Shown here: positions 25,998 to 34,899 of the stretch, piece after piece
Layout of the letters: every line of letters starts with the position of its first letter
How positions within the stretch are numbered: the first letter of the stretch is position 1
Assembly: GCF_018119405.1 (NCBI RefSeq)
Contig: NZ_JAGPWC010000021.1
Coordinates: forward strand, 1-64,000
Length of the DNA: 64,000 bases
From: Massilia sp. ST3
GTDB taxonomy: Bacteria; Pseudomonadota; Gammaproteobacteria; Burkholderiales; Burkholderiaceae_D
Direction of reading: 5' to 3'
The notes under the pieces: generated by a model
The model's database searches: none
Seen by the model: the letters and a program-made list of their open reading frames with translations, nothing else
What the model was told of the DNA's origin: nothing
Made by a program: the position numbers and the translations under genes

Positions 25998-26718
25998 TGA
26001 CTTGCTCCTTGATGGTTGAATACGGGTCGATGCCGGCCACGCTCAGGACCGGCAGGTCGGCCGCCAGGCCCGGCGTGGGCTCCGGCTGGGTGTCGTGGGC
26101 GGCCGGCAGGCGGCGCAGGCGGCGCAGCGCGGCGGTGGCGAGGGCGACCAGGGCCCAGGCCCACAGGATCGGGTCGAGCACCGCGTCCCAGACGTTCCCG
26201 GTGGGCAAGCGCAGCAGCGAGAACAGCAGGAAGGCGCCCAGCAGCGGCAGCGCCTGGCGCCGGCTGCGGTCGCGGATGACGGCGGCGGCGCAGGCGGCGC
26301 TGGCCAACACGGCCAGGATCGGCACGCCGGTAGCGGAGAAGCCCGCATAATAATAGCCCTGCGAGATCAGGCCGAAGGCGTCCAGGTAGAGGGCGGCGCC
26401 GGCGATCGCCAGCGGGGCGGCCAGGCCGGGGGGCAGGGCGCAGATGGCGCGTAGCCCGCGCCGGCGGTCCAGCAGCTTGAGCAGGCAGCAGCTGGTGAGC
26501 AGGGCGCTCGGGTACTGGAAGGCCAGGCCCAGGGTCCAGGCCGGCGAGGCCTGGCCCGGCAGCAGGCAGGCGAGCGCCATCAGGCCGAGCGCGGCCAGCG
26601 GCAGCCGGCGGCTGTGGCGCCAGGCGCCGGGAACGAGGGCGATCAGGAGGGTGGCCAGGACGATGGCCCAGGCCAGCCGTCCGTACACCATCTGCCAGGT
26701 CAGGTCGGGCAAACTCAT
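25975..26718 (-). CDS. Uncharacterised integral membrane protein
   Basis: This 247-residue protein is made of about six or seven transmembrane helices, rich in Leu and Ala. It has no recognisable catalytic motif, and a short polar C-terminus ends in KVSSK. Its ATG shares one base with the stop codon of the sialidase-like gene (TGATG), indicating termination-reinitiation coupling. It could be a transporter-like or assembly component of the same envelope-modification operon, but nothing in the sequence proves this. Confidence 0.65.
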   Translation of the reverse strand: MSLPDLTWQMVYGRLAWAIVLATLLIALVPGAWRHSRRLPLAALGLMALACLLPGQASPAWTLGLAFQYPSALLTSCCLLKLLDRRRGLRAICALPPGLAAPLAIAGAALYLDAFGLISQGYYYAGFSATGVPILAVLASAACAAAVIRDRSRRQALPLLGAFLLFSLLRLPTGNVWDAVLDPILWAWALVALATAALRRLRRLPAAHDTQPEPTPGLAADLPVLSVAGIDPYSTIKEQVSGKVSSK

Positions 26719-27881
26719 CAGATAGATTCTCCAGGCGCGATGCGGTAGCGATGGTGGGCGATGGACTGGCGCTGGTGGGTATAGGTGACGTGCAGCTCGT
26801 CGCCGACCTGCTGCATGGTCGGGTAGGAGAACTCGTCGCCGGCCGGGCCGCGCGCGACGTCGGCGACGGTGCGCCAGGCGTGGCTGTCGTTCGAGATCGA
26901 CAGGCGCAAGGTGCTGCGCGAGGAGCCGCCCGCCTCGACATGGTTGTGCAGCATCAGGTACTGGCCACTGGTGAGGCGGATCACCGCCAGCGAAGTGCCG
27001 TGGTTCGGCAGGTCCAGGGCCGGCTGGTCCTCCCAGCTGCTGCCGCCGTCGCGGCTGGTGGCCTGCTGGACGCGCTGCTCGTCGCTGGCGTCGCGCATCC
27101 AGGCGCGCACTTCGGTGGCCGAGACCGGCACGATGGCCGGCTGCAGGGTCGTGGTGCGCTCGCCAATGCGGCCCAGCCAGGTGGGGTCGCCGGCGGCGTC
27201 GAAGGCCATCAGCATCGGGTACTTGATGCCGATTTCGAAATACAGCGGCAGCCACCAGCCGCCGTCGGCCATGCCGACCGGATTGGTGCGCACCAGGACA
27301 CTGGTGTTGAACAAGGGCGACATCGGCAGCATGCGCCGTACCTGGAAGCTGGCGCCGTGGTCGGTCGAGACCATGTGGGCCACGCGCGAGGCGGCCCAGC
27401 CGCCCAGGCCGGTGGCCACGACATACAAATGGATGCGGCTGTCGCGGTCGGTCCAGGCCACCGGGTTGCCGATACGGCGCACGCCAAAGCCCAGGGCCTT
27501 GCCGAGCGAGGCGCGGCTGGCGACTTCCCAGGGGGCGCTCCAGCCGCCGTTGCGCCAGCGCGAGGCATAGACCTTGACGTCCGGGCCGCTTTCGCGGCTG
27601 CCGGCCCACCAGAAGGCCAGCATGCGGTCGCCCGGCAGGGTGGCCAGGGCGCTGGCATGGGCGGAAGGGACGCCGGCCGGCATCGGGATATGGGAGCGCG
27701 AGAGTTCGGTCAGCGCGACCCGGCCGGGCGACACGGCCTGGGGAATGCTGGGTGTGCTGGCGGAGCGGGTCCGGGAGGCCCAGCGCAGGCTTTCGGCGCC
27801 GGCAATGAGCAGGACGACCAGGGCGCAGCCGAGCACTGTCCAGTTGATGCGGCGCGACTGCGGGTTCTGGTGACGCTCCAT
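26718..27881 (-). CDS. Membrane-anchored sialidase/BNR-repeat-like protein
   Basis: This 387-residue protein has one N-terminal transmembrane segment (about 13-33) and a periplasmic six-bladed propeller of the exo-alpha-sialidase (BNR/Asp-box) type. Asp-box-like motifs are visible in STDHGASFQ and SRDGGSSWE. The arginine triad of true sialidases cannot be verified by eye, so the substrate may not be sialic acid. The ATG at 27881 is preceded by GGAAGAG; a GTG 54 bases upstream is possible but has no ribosome binding site. It is the first gene of the operon. Confidence 0.75.
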   Translation of the reverse strand: MERHQNPQSRRINWTVLGCALVVLLIAGAESLRWASRTRSASTPSIPQAVSPGRVALTELSRSHIPMPAGVPSAHASALATLPGDRMLAFWWAGSRESGPDVKVYASRWRNGGWSAPWEVASRASLGKALGFGVRRIGNPVAWTDRDSRIHLYVVATGLGGWAASRVAHMVSTDHGASFQVRRMLPMSPLFNTSVLVRTNPVGMADGGWWLPLYFEIGIKYPMLMAFDAAGDPTWLGRIGERTTTLQPAIVPVSATEVRAWMRDASDEQRVQQATSRDGGSSWEDQPALDLPNHGTSLAVIRLTSGQYLMLHNHVEAGGSSRSTLRLSISNDSHAWRTVADVARGPAGDEFSYPTMQQVGDELHVTYTHQRQSIAHHRYRIAPGESI

Positions 27882-28169
27882 ACTCTTCCAGTAGCGGAAA
27901 CCTTCCCAGGTAAGGGACGATGTCCGGACGTTCACGTTACCGGCGCCGCTAGACGGCAGCCTCGGCTGAGCTATTTCGGAGCGCTCCGGGGCGGGGTTGC
28001 CGCCAGTAGAGTTACCCGCGAAAAAAGCGATATCCTACAGGAAACTGAGAGCGCTGAACAACGCGGAGTTTGTAACAGGAACGCGGAAAATGACAGGCTG
28101 GCAAGGATAAGCGGCGTGAGCGCGTATACTCGTGCGAATTTCCCAACTTCCAGATGCTTTTTGTCGCCC

Positions 28170-29252
28170 ATGCGCTACGTGATTTCCTTGGCAAGCCTTG
28201 CGGCCGGCCTGTTCCTCGCCGGGTGCGCCGGCATCAATCCGTACTACGACGACGCCAAGCCGCATCACCGGCGCGAGGGATTCGTGAACAACTATCCCTC
28301 GAATCCGGCCTACCGGCGCCCGCAGACCGGCTTCATCGAGGGCTGGGTGGCGCGGGTGAAGAACTGGGCCTCGGACGGGTCCGAACGCCTGCCGCTGGCG
28401 CCGATCCCGGTGCGCAAGCCGGACCTAGCCTTCATCCACGCGAACAAGGCGCAGCCGGCCCTGACCTGGATCGGCCACGCCAGCTTCCTGCTCCAGACCG
28501 GGGGCGGGCTGAACATCCTGACCGACCCGGTGTTCGAGGAGCGCGCCTCCCCGTTGTCCTTCGCCGGCCCCAAGCGCCACCAGCCCCCCGGCCTGGCCGT
28601 GGCCGAGCTGCCGCATGTCGATGCGATCCTGATCAGCCACTCGCACTACGACCACCTGTCGCAGGAGTCGCTGCGCAGCCTGTACCGGCAAGCGGGCGGG
28701 CCGCCGTTGCTGGTGGCGCCGCTGGGCGTGGATGTCTGGCTGGAAGAGAACGTGACGGACGGCGACCGCTCGCGCATCGTGCGCCTCGACTGGTGGGACA
28801 AGGTCGCGCTACGGGGCCACGAGATCCGCCTGCTGCCGGTGATGCACTGGTCCGCGCGCACGCCCTGGGACCGCAACGCCACCCTCTGGGGCGCCTATGC
28901 GGTGACGCGGCCGGGCTTCTCCTTCTTCTTCTCGGGCGACCTGGGCTACTCGCGCGACATCGCGGACATCGCGGCGCAGTATGCGGGCTTCGACCTGGCG
29001 GCGATCGGCATCGGCGCCTACCAGCCGGTGTGGTACCGCAATTCCCACGTCAGTCCGGACGAGGCGGTGCGGATCCACCGCGAGCTGAAGGTGAAGCGCA
29101 GCGTCGGCATGCACTGGGGGACCTTCCCGATGGGCCAGGAACGGCTCGACCAGGCGCCGCGCGACCTGGCCGTGGCGCGCAAGGCGCAGGGCGTGGCTGA
29201 CGAGGACTTCTTCGTGATGGCGATCGGCGAGACCTACAAGCCGCGCCCCTAG
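28170..29252 (+). CDS. Metallo-beta-lactamase fold lipoprotein (NAPE-PLD/UlaG-like)
   Basis: This 360-residue protein has a lipobox FLAGC (lipidated Cys about residue 19) and an MBL hydrolase domain with SHSHYDHLS (HxHxDH zinc motif near residue 155). Later histidines are in MHWSARTPWD and GMHWGTFP, and an aspartate in FSGDLGYS. The arrangement resembles N-acyl-phosphatidylethanolamine phospholipase D-type enzymes, so an envelope lipid substrate is plausible. It is a single gene divergent from the sialidase operon. A TATACT about 40 bases before the start is a reasonable -10. Confidence 0.85.
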   Translation: MRYVISLASLAAGLFLAGCAGINPYYDDAKPHHRREGFVNNYPSNPAYRRPQTGFIEGWVARVKNWASDGSERLPLAPIPVRKPDLAFIHANKAQPALTWIGHASFLLQTGGGLNILTDPVFEERASPLSFAGPKRHQPPGLAVAELPHVDAILISHSHYDHLSQESLRSLYRQAGGPPLLVAPLGVDVWLEENVTDGDRSRIVRLDWWDKVALRGHEIRLLPVMHWSARTPWDRNATLWGAYAVTRPGFSFFFSGDLGYSRDIADIAAQYAGFDLAAIGIGAYQPVWYRNSHVSPDEAVRIHRELKVKRSVGMHWGTFPMGQERLDQAPRDLAVARKAQGVADEDFFVMAIGETYKPRP

Positions 29253-29296
29253 GATTCCGGCGGCTTGTGCACCGGAATGTGCGCATGGGGAGGGAT

Positions 29297-29490
29297 CTAG
29301 GGTCTGCCTGACTGAGCGCGGAGCCGACAAGATCCTTATTGGCGCGATTGGGTGGGGTGGACGCGGTGATAGGCAGAGGCTCCGCTCTCGTGCGGGATGA
29401 TCTCGATGCAAACTATCGCCGCGTGGACGGCAAAGCCGTCCACCCTACGAAAAACTAACTGCGGCGCAGACTCAGTCAGATAGACCCTAG
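29297..29490. mobile_element. MITE-like element with 20-base terminal inverted repeats
   Basis: CTAGGGTCTGCCTGACTGAG at 29297-29316 is matched by its inverted complement at 29471-29490 with two mismatches. The 194-base element has no coding capacity. Inside it carries a palindromic GTGGACGGC / GCCGTCCAC module at 29414-29449 that recurs at 34841-34876. A non-autonomous mobile element is the best reading. Confidence 0.55.
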
Positions 29491-29493
29491 TGC

Positions 29494-30603
29494 TCAGCGT
29501 GGAGCGCGCAAGGTCAGCTTGAGCATCTCGCCCGGCTTCCACAAACGCATGCGCGGTCCCCAGCCGCCGGCCCCGCGGGTGACGATGACCTGCAGATCGC
29601 CGGCGCTGTGGGCGCCGTCCACGTAGGGAAAACGCTGCGCCACCAGGTAATTGAAGGGCCAGATCTGGCCGCCGTGCGTGTGCCCGGACAGCATCAGGCC
29701 AATGCCGCGCGCAGCGGCGCGCTCGATGACCGGGGCGGCGGGGATGTGGGCCATCAGGATGGTCGCGCCCTGTGCCGGCGCCGGATACAGGCGCTCCAGG
29801 CCCGAAAGAACCGTGCCTCCGCTGCGCAGGCGGCTGCCGATGTCGTCGATGCCCGCCAGAGTCAAGCCCGGCAGCAGTTCGACCCGCTGGTCGCGCAGCC
29901 AGTGCACGCCGCCGTCCGAGAACTCGGCGATGGTCGCGGCGGCGTTACCGTAGTATTCGTGGTTGCCGGTCACGGCCCAGACGCCGCGCGGGGCGCGGAT
30001 GGCGCGCAGCACGCCCGCCAGGTGCGGATCGCTGGGCGGATCGCTTTCCACCTGGTCGCCCAGCAGCAGCACGGCGGCCGGATTCACCTCGTTGATCCGC
30101 GCGACCACCTTTTCCATCCAGTCGGCGCGGCGCTGCGCGCCCAGGTGGATGTCGCTCAGCGCCACCAGCACGGTGCCGTCGAGGGCGGGCGGAAGGCCGC
30201 GCAGCACGACTTCATGCTCGACCACCAGCGGCGTACGCACGCCCTGGTAGATCGCGAAGGCGCTGACCAGGATGCCGGCCAAGGCGGCGCCGGCGGTGAG
30301 CTTCCGCTTGTGCGGCCGCCACCAGAAACCGAAGCCGGTGGCGAGGTCCGCCAGCAGCAGGCAGGACGACATGAGGAACAGGATGCCGAGCCAGGTCATG
30401 GCGAACTGACCGGGCCACCAGCGCCAGTCCAGGGCTTCGTCGCCCAGGTGCACGCCGCCCAGGTAGACCAGCCAGAGCAGCAGGGCGCCGAGCGCCCAGC
30501 CACGCGGCCGGATGCGGGAACGGATCGCGTCGATGCGGTACAGGCGCGCGGCCACGTACAGGTGCATCAGCGAGCCGGCGATGTTGAGGACGATGTTGAA
30601 CAT
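29494..30603 (-). CDS. Membrane-anchored metallophosphoesterase (YaeI/YkuE-like)
   Basis: This 369-residue protein has about four N-terminal transmembrane helices and then a calcineurin-like phosphoesterase domain. Metal-site motifs are SDIHLGA, LLGDQVES, GNHEYYG, MAHIP and SGHTHGGQ. Relatives hydrolyse lipid-linked pyrophosphates or act as general phosphodiesterases at the membrane. The second motif has GDQ where GDH or GDxxD is common. The gene follows recJ by 4 bases on the same strand and is therefore in the recJ operon. Confidence 0.85.
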   Translation of the reverse strand: MFNIVLNIAGSLMHLYVAARLYRIDAIRSRIRPRGWALGALLLWLVYLGGVHLGDEALDWRWWPGQFAMTWLGILFLMSSCLLLADLATGFGFWWRPHKRKLTAGAALAGILVSAFAIYQGVRTPLVVEHEVVLRGLPPALDGTVLVALSDIHLGAQRRADWMEKVVARINEVNPAAVLLLGDQVESDPPSDPHLAGVLRAIRAPRGVWAVTGNHEYYGNAAATIAEFSDGGVHWLRDQRVELLPGLTLAGIDDIGSRLRSGGTVLSGLERLYPAPAQGATILMAHIPAAPVIERAAARGIGLMLSGHTHGGQIWPFNYLVAQRFPYVDGAHSAGDLQVIVTRGAGGWGPRMRLWKPGEMLKLTLRAPR

Positions 30604-30607
30604 CGCC

Positions 30608-32311
30608 TCAGGCGGGTTCCGCGTGCTCGACCAGCAGCTGGACCTTGGTCACGCCGTTGTATTCGTTGGCGTCCAGGCGGAAGGCCACGCGCGCCCGCTC
30701 CGGCAGGCCTTCGTTGTGGCCGAACCAGATGGCGTCGTAGCGGCGGCCGTTCTTTTCCAGCAGCAGCTTGAGGTGGCGCTCCTTCAGCACGCGCTGGCTG
30801 ACCACGCGGAATTCGTCGCAGAACACCGGCGGCGCGAAGCCCTGGCCCCAGACCTGGCCGTCGCACAGCTCGATGAACTGGGTCGAATAGTATTCGTCCT
30901 CCAGCGGGCCGTCGGTCTCGATGATGCGTTCCAGCTGGGCTTCGGTGAGCCAGGCGCGGCCGACGGCCTCGAAGGCGTCGCAGAAATGCGGGAAGGCGTC
31001 GGCCCGGATCGACAGGCCGGCCGCCATCGCGTGCCCGCCGAACTTGTCGATCAGGCCGGGCACGCGCTTGGACACCAGGTCGAGGGCGTCGCGCAGGTGG
31101 AAGCCCGGGATCGAGCGCCCCGAGCCCTTGATCCAGCCGTCGCCGGCGGGCGCGAAAGTGATGGTCGGGCGGTAGAATTTCTCCTTCAGGCGCGAGGCGA
31201 CGATGCCGATTACGCCCTGGTGCCAGCCTTCGTCGAACACGGCGATGGTGCTGGCGCCCGAGGGCTCGAAGCTGTCGAGGTGGAGCAGCGCGGTGTCCTG
31301 CATCTCGGCCTCGATCTCGCGCCGCTTCAGGTTGATCTCGTTGAGCTGCTGGGCGATGGCCCAGGCGCGGCCCTCGTCGTCGGTGACCAGGCATTCGATC
31401 CCGAGCGACATGTCCTCGAGCCGGCCGGCGGCGTTCAGGCGCGGGCCGAGGGCGAAGCCGAGGTCGAAGGGCGAGGCGCAGCGCGCTTCGCGTCCCGCGA
31501 CGCGGAACAGGGCGGCCACGCCGGCATGCATGCGGCCCGCGCGCATGCGGCGGATGCCCTGGGCCACCAGGATGCGGTTGTTGGCGTCCAGCCGCACCAC
31601 GTCGGCCACCGTGCCCAGCGCCACCAGGTCGAGCAGGCTGTCGAGCTTGGGCTGGGTCTGGGCGTCGAACACGCCGCGCCGGCGCAGCTCCGCGCGCAGG
31701 GCCAGCAGCACATAGAACACCACGCCCACGCCGGCCAGGTGCTTGCTGGGGAAGCCGCACTCCGGCTGGTTCGGGTTGACGATCACGCGCGCCGGCGGCA
31801 GGGCGTCGCCCGGCAGGTGGTGGTCGGTGACGACCACGTCGATGCCGCGTCCGTTCGCCTCCAGCACGCCGTCGATGCTGGCGATGCCGTTGTCGACCGT
31901 GATGATGATGTCGGGCGACTTCTCGCGTGCGGTGAGCGCCACGATTTCCGGGGTCAGGCCGTAGCCGTACTCGAAGCGGTTCGGCACGATGTAGTCCACT
32001 TGCGCGCCCATCGCGCGCAGGCCGCGCAGGGCGGTGGCGCAGGCGGTGGCGCCGTCGCAGTCGTAGTCGGCGACGATGGTCATCTTCTTGCCGCTTTGAA
32101 TAGCGTCGGCCAGGAAAACGGCGGCGGCGTCGATGTGCTTCAGGCCGGCGGGCGGCGACAGCGCCGCCAGCTCGCTCGACAGCTCGCGCGGGTCTTCCAG
32201 TCCGCGCGCCGCGTAGATACGGGCCAGCACGGGGTGGACGCCGCCCTGGCGCAGCAGTTCCGAGGTGCGGAAGGGGCAGGGACGGGTGGCGATGCGGGTC
32301 TTGATGCTCAA
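30608..32311 (-). CDS. recJ: Single-stranded-DNA-specific exonuclease RecJ
   Basis: This 567-residue protein (E. coli 577) is a 5'-3' ssDNA exonuclease of recombination and mismatch repair. DHH-family motifs are clear: VADYDCDGATA, TVDNGIAS, VVTDHHLPG and RLNAAGRLED. The DHHA1 part follows with GSGRSIPGF and FGGHAMAAG, then an OB-fold. Its start overlaps the upstream gene's stop by ATGA. Confidence 0.96.
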   Translation of the reverse strand: MSIKTRIATRPCPFRTSELLRQGGVHPVLARIYAARGLEDPRELSSELAALSPPAGLKHIDAAAVFLADAIQSGKKMTIVADYDCDGATACATALRGLRAMGAQVDYIVPNRFEYGYGLTPEIVALTAREKSPDIIITVDNGIASIDGVLEANGRGIDVVVTDHHLPGDALPPARVIVNPNQPECGFPSKHLAGVGVVFYVLLALRAELRRRGVFDAQTQPKLDSLLDLVALGTVADVVRLDANNRILVAQGIRRMRAGRMHAGVAALFRVAGREARCASPFDLGFALGPRLNAAGRLEDMSLGIECLVTDDEGRAWAIAQQLNEINLKRREIEAEMQDTALLHLDSFEPSGASTIAVFDEGWHQGVIGIVASRLKEKFYRPTITFAPAGDGWIKGSGRSIPGFHLRDALDLVSKRVPGLIDKFGGHAMAAGLSIRADAFPHFCDAFEAVGRAWLTEAQLERIIETDGPLEDEYYSTQFIELCDGQVWGQGFAPPVFCDEFRVVSQRVLKERHLKLLLEKNGRRYDAIWFGHNEGLPERARVAFRLDANEYNGVTKVQLLVEHAEPA

Positions 32312-33327
32312 GTCAGTCGTTCCAAAGTCGGGCGGCGCCAGAACTTGCGCTGGGCCATGCCGGTAGTCGTCGATTCAAGGAGGCCTTCGCGGCTGCTCAG
32401 GACCAGGCGCAGCTCGCGCACGCGGCCCTGGCGCAAGGCGGCCAGCAGGGGCGCGAACAGCTGTTCTTCCAGCTGCCGCATGCCCATGATCCAGCTGCCC
32501 CAGTCGGCGGCGATGGCCGATTCCGCCAGGCTGCCGGCCACGAGCAGGGTATTGTCCTCCAGCGCGCCATCGAGCTCGCCGAGCGAAGCCAGCTTGTGCG
32601 CGCCGAGCGCGGCCAGCCAGCCCGGCGCGGCGTAGGTCGCCAGCCTGGGCGCGGAAGCAGCGGAAGGACGGCCGGCGGCGCCCCACAGCCAGAAGGCGTT
32701 CACGGCGGGCAGGCGGCGCCCCTCGCGCGCGGCGTTGACCGGATGGCTGTGCCACTGCATCTGAACTTCGTTCTGCAGGCGGCGGTAGGCCCTGGCCTGC
32801 TCGCCCTTGGGCATGAAGTCGATCAGGTCCATGCCGACGGCCGTGTCCGGCGTGGCGGTGTCCAGCCCGGCCCAGTCGTCGGCGCGCAGGAACCAGGTCT
32901 GGGCGTCGCCGTAGACCAGCGGGTGGCCGGCGTCCTCGCACAGGGCGCGCGCGGCCTCGAACAGCGCGCGGCTGTCGTCCTCGCTCAGCGCCAGGTGGCG
33001 CAGGTCGGCCATCATCAGGTGGCTGCGCGCGATCTGGATGTGGGCCGGGTTGACGATGAACCAGGTGCCGTCGCCTGGCGCCAGGCCGAAGCCGCGCATG
33101 GCGGCGCCGGCGAACGCGGGCTGGCCGTCCGGACCCGCGCCGAGGGCGCGCGCCAGCCACTGCTCGTGCGGCAGGGCGCGCACCTCCTCGCTCACCGGCA
33201 CCCGCCCATGGCGGGCGCTGCGCGTGAGCAGGGCGGCGAGGGCCGGGGTGTCCAGGTTGCGCACCAGGTCGGGGGCGAATTCGGGAAGCGGGAGTGCGTA
33301 AGGCAGGACAAGCGTGATGGAAGACAT
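32308..33327 (-). CDS. Conserved recJ-linked protein (phosphoglycerate-mutase-like annotation)
   Basis: This 339-residue cytoplasmic protein begins MSSITLVLPYALPLPE and has a C-terminal half with QMQWHSHPVN, NAFWLWGAAG and DWGSWIMGMRQLE. Homologues commonly sit directly upstream of recJ in Burkholderiales and are variously labelled as hypothetical or independent phosphoglycerate-mutase-like. The alkaline-phosphatase-type metal ligands of a real iPGM are not evident to me, so I do not assign an activity. It overlaps recJ by four bases. Confidence 0.75.
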   Translation of the reverse strand: MSSITLVLPYALPLPEFAPDLVRNLDTPALAALLTRSARHGRVPVSEEVRALPHEQWLARALGAGPDGQPAFAGAAMRGFGLAPGDGTWFIVNPAHIQIARSHLMMADLRHLALSEDDSRALFEAARALCEDAGHPLVYGDAQTWFLRADDWAGLDTATPDTAVGMDLIDFMPKGEQARAYRRLQNEVQMQWHSHPVNAAREGRRLPAVNAFWLWGAAGRPSAASAPRLATYAAPGWLAALGAHKLASLGELDGALEDNTLLVAGSLAESAIAADWGSWIMGMRQLEEQLFAPLLAALRQGRVRELRLVLSSREGLLESTTTGMAQRKFWRRPTLERLT

Positions 33328-33483
33328 CCCTCTATTTTAGGCCAAACCGGGCCTGGACGAATACTGCGGCAGGCTTTTTCGGCCGGCCCTTGTTACCCCG
33401 GCAATCTGTATTTTTTAACAATTCATGCAAGGGAAGCGGTTTGTCTGGCAAACTGCGGGGTTGACGACCCTGAACCGGATTTC

Positions 33484-34752
33484 ATGAGCACCACCCAGAA
33501 GCTTCCCTACGAATGGCAGATCGGCCTGCGCTATACCCGCGCCGGCAAGCGCAGCGGGCGCAACCGCTTCATTTCGTTCATCTCGATGGCCTCGGTGGCC
33601 GGCATCGCGCTCGGCGTCGCGGCCCTGATCGTGGTGCTGTCGGTGATGAACGGGTTCACCAAGGAAGTCACCAACCGCATGCTGTCCGTGCTGTCCCACG
33701 TCGAGGTCTACGACGCCCACGGCGCCATGACGGACTGGCGCAGGGCCAGCCGGGAAGCGCTGGAGAATCTCGAGGTGCGCGCCGTCGCGCCCTTCCTCGA
33801 CGCCCAGGCCATGCTGCTGAGCGGCGACGTGATGAAGCCGGTGCTGCTGCGCGGCGTGCTGCCCCGGGAGGAAGCCAAGGTCTCGGACGTGACGCGCCAG
33901 GTCAAGCAGGGCAGTTTCGATGCGCTCCAGCCGGGCGCCTATAACATCGTGCTGGGCAGCGCCCTGGCCCGTGCGCTCGACGTGAAGGTGGGCGACCGCG
34001 TCACCTTGCTGCTGGGGTCCGGCGTGCCGGGCGCCTCGCAAGAGGCTTTGCCGCAGACCCGCGCCCTGGTGGTGGGCGGGATCTTCGAGGCCGGTCATTT
34101 CGAGTTCGATTCGGCGCTCGGCTTCATGCGCCTGGAAGACGCGGCCGGCGCGCTGAACGCGCCGGCGCCGAGCGGCATCCGCCTGCGCCTGGCCGACCTG
34201 CACCAGGCCCCGCGCGTGGCCGAGGAACTGCGCCAGTCGATGTCGGGCCAGCTGATCATGCGCGACTGGACCAAGGTCAACGCGATCTGGTTCGCCGCCG
34301 TCGAGTCGCAAAAGCGCATGATGTTCATCATCCTGACCATGATCGTCGCGGTGGCCGCCTTCAACCTGGTGTCGACCCTGGTGATGACGGTGCGCGACAA
34401 GCAGGCCGACATCGCCATCCTGCGCACCCTGGGCGCCTCGCCCGGCTCGGTCATGAAGATCTTCATGGTGCAGGGCACCCTGGTGGGCCTGCTGGGCGCC
34501 GCGCTGGGCGTGGCCGCCGGCGTGCTGGTGGCGGCCAACGTGGACGTGATCGTGTCCGGGATCGAGCACCTGTTCAAGGTGCGCTTCCTGTCGCAGGAGG
34601 TTTATCTGATCGACGAGATCCCGTCCGACCTGCGCTGGGAGGACGTGAGCTGGATCGCGGGCGTGGCGGTGCTGCTGTCCTTCCTGGCCACCATTTACCC
34701 GAGCTGGTCGGCATCGCGGGTGAAGCCGGCCGAGGCGCTGCGCTATGAGTGA
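33484..34752 (+). CDS. lolC: Lipoprotein-releasing system permease (LolC/E type), first copy
   Basis: This 422-residue inner-membrane subunit of the LolCDE exporter detaches outer-membrane lipoproteins and hands them to LolA. It has one N-terminal transmembrane helix (about 28-50, [22 protein letters not shown]), a periplasmic domain to about 270, and an FtsX-type domain with three helices containing [15 protein letters not shown]. It ends AEALRYE. The next gene encodes a very similar permease. LolC and LolE cannot be told apart reliably here. Confidence 0.9.
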   Translation: MSTTQKLPYEWQIGLRYTRAGKRSGRNRFISFISMASVAGIALGVAALIVVLSVMNGFTKEVTNRMLSVLSHVEVYDAHGAMTDWRRASREALENLEVRAVAPFLDAQAMLLSGDVMKPVLLRGVLPREEAKVSDVTRQVKQGSFDALQPGAYNIVLGSALARALDVKVGDRVTLLLGSGVPGASQEALPQTRALVVGGIFEAGHFEFDSALGFMRLEDAAGALNAPAPSGIRLRLADLHQAPRVAEELRQSMSGQLIMRDWTKVNAIWFAAVESQKRMMFIILTMIVAVAAFNLVSTLVMTVRDKQADIAILRTLGASPGSVMKIFMVQGTLVGLLGAALGVAAGVLVAANVDVIVSGIEHLFKVRFLSQEVYLIDEIPSDLRWEDVSWIAGVAVLLSFLATIYPSWSASRVKPAEALRYE

Positions 34753-34768
34753 GACCAGGGAAGTCTGC

Positions 34769-34876
34769 CGTAGGGTGGACGGGTCTCCCGTCCACGCGTT
34801 CAACGGCATCCGGCATGCTCGCGGCAGCTCGACGTCCGCCTATCACCGCGTGGACGGCGGAGCCGTCCACCCTACG
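34769..34876. repeat. Palindromic repeat element between the lol permease genes
   Basis: This 108-base element is bounded by perfect 14-base inverted repeats, CGTAGGGTGGACGG at 34769-34782 and the complement at 34863-34876. The right arm (34841-34876) is nearly identical to 29414-29449 in the MITE-like element. It separates the tandem permease genes, which would otherwise be tightly packed. Confidence 0.75.
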
Positions 34877-34899
34877 ATCCGAGGAAGCATCAGGAACAC

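Noticed and set aside
30512..32635. 700-codon plus-strand frame opposite recJ
   Set aside because: recJ on the minus strand carries all DHH motifs; this is a shadow of codon bias.
33328..33483. Possible small RNA or terminator between the recJ-linked gene and lolC
   Set aside because: No hairpin with a T tract and no conserved promoter could be recognised in this divergent gap.
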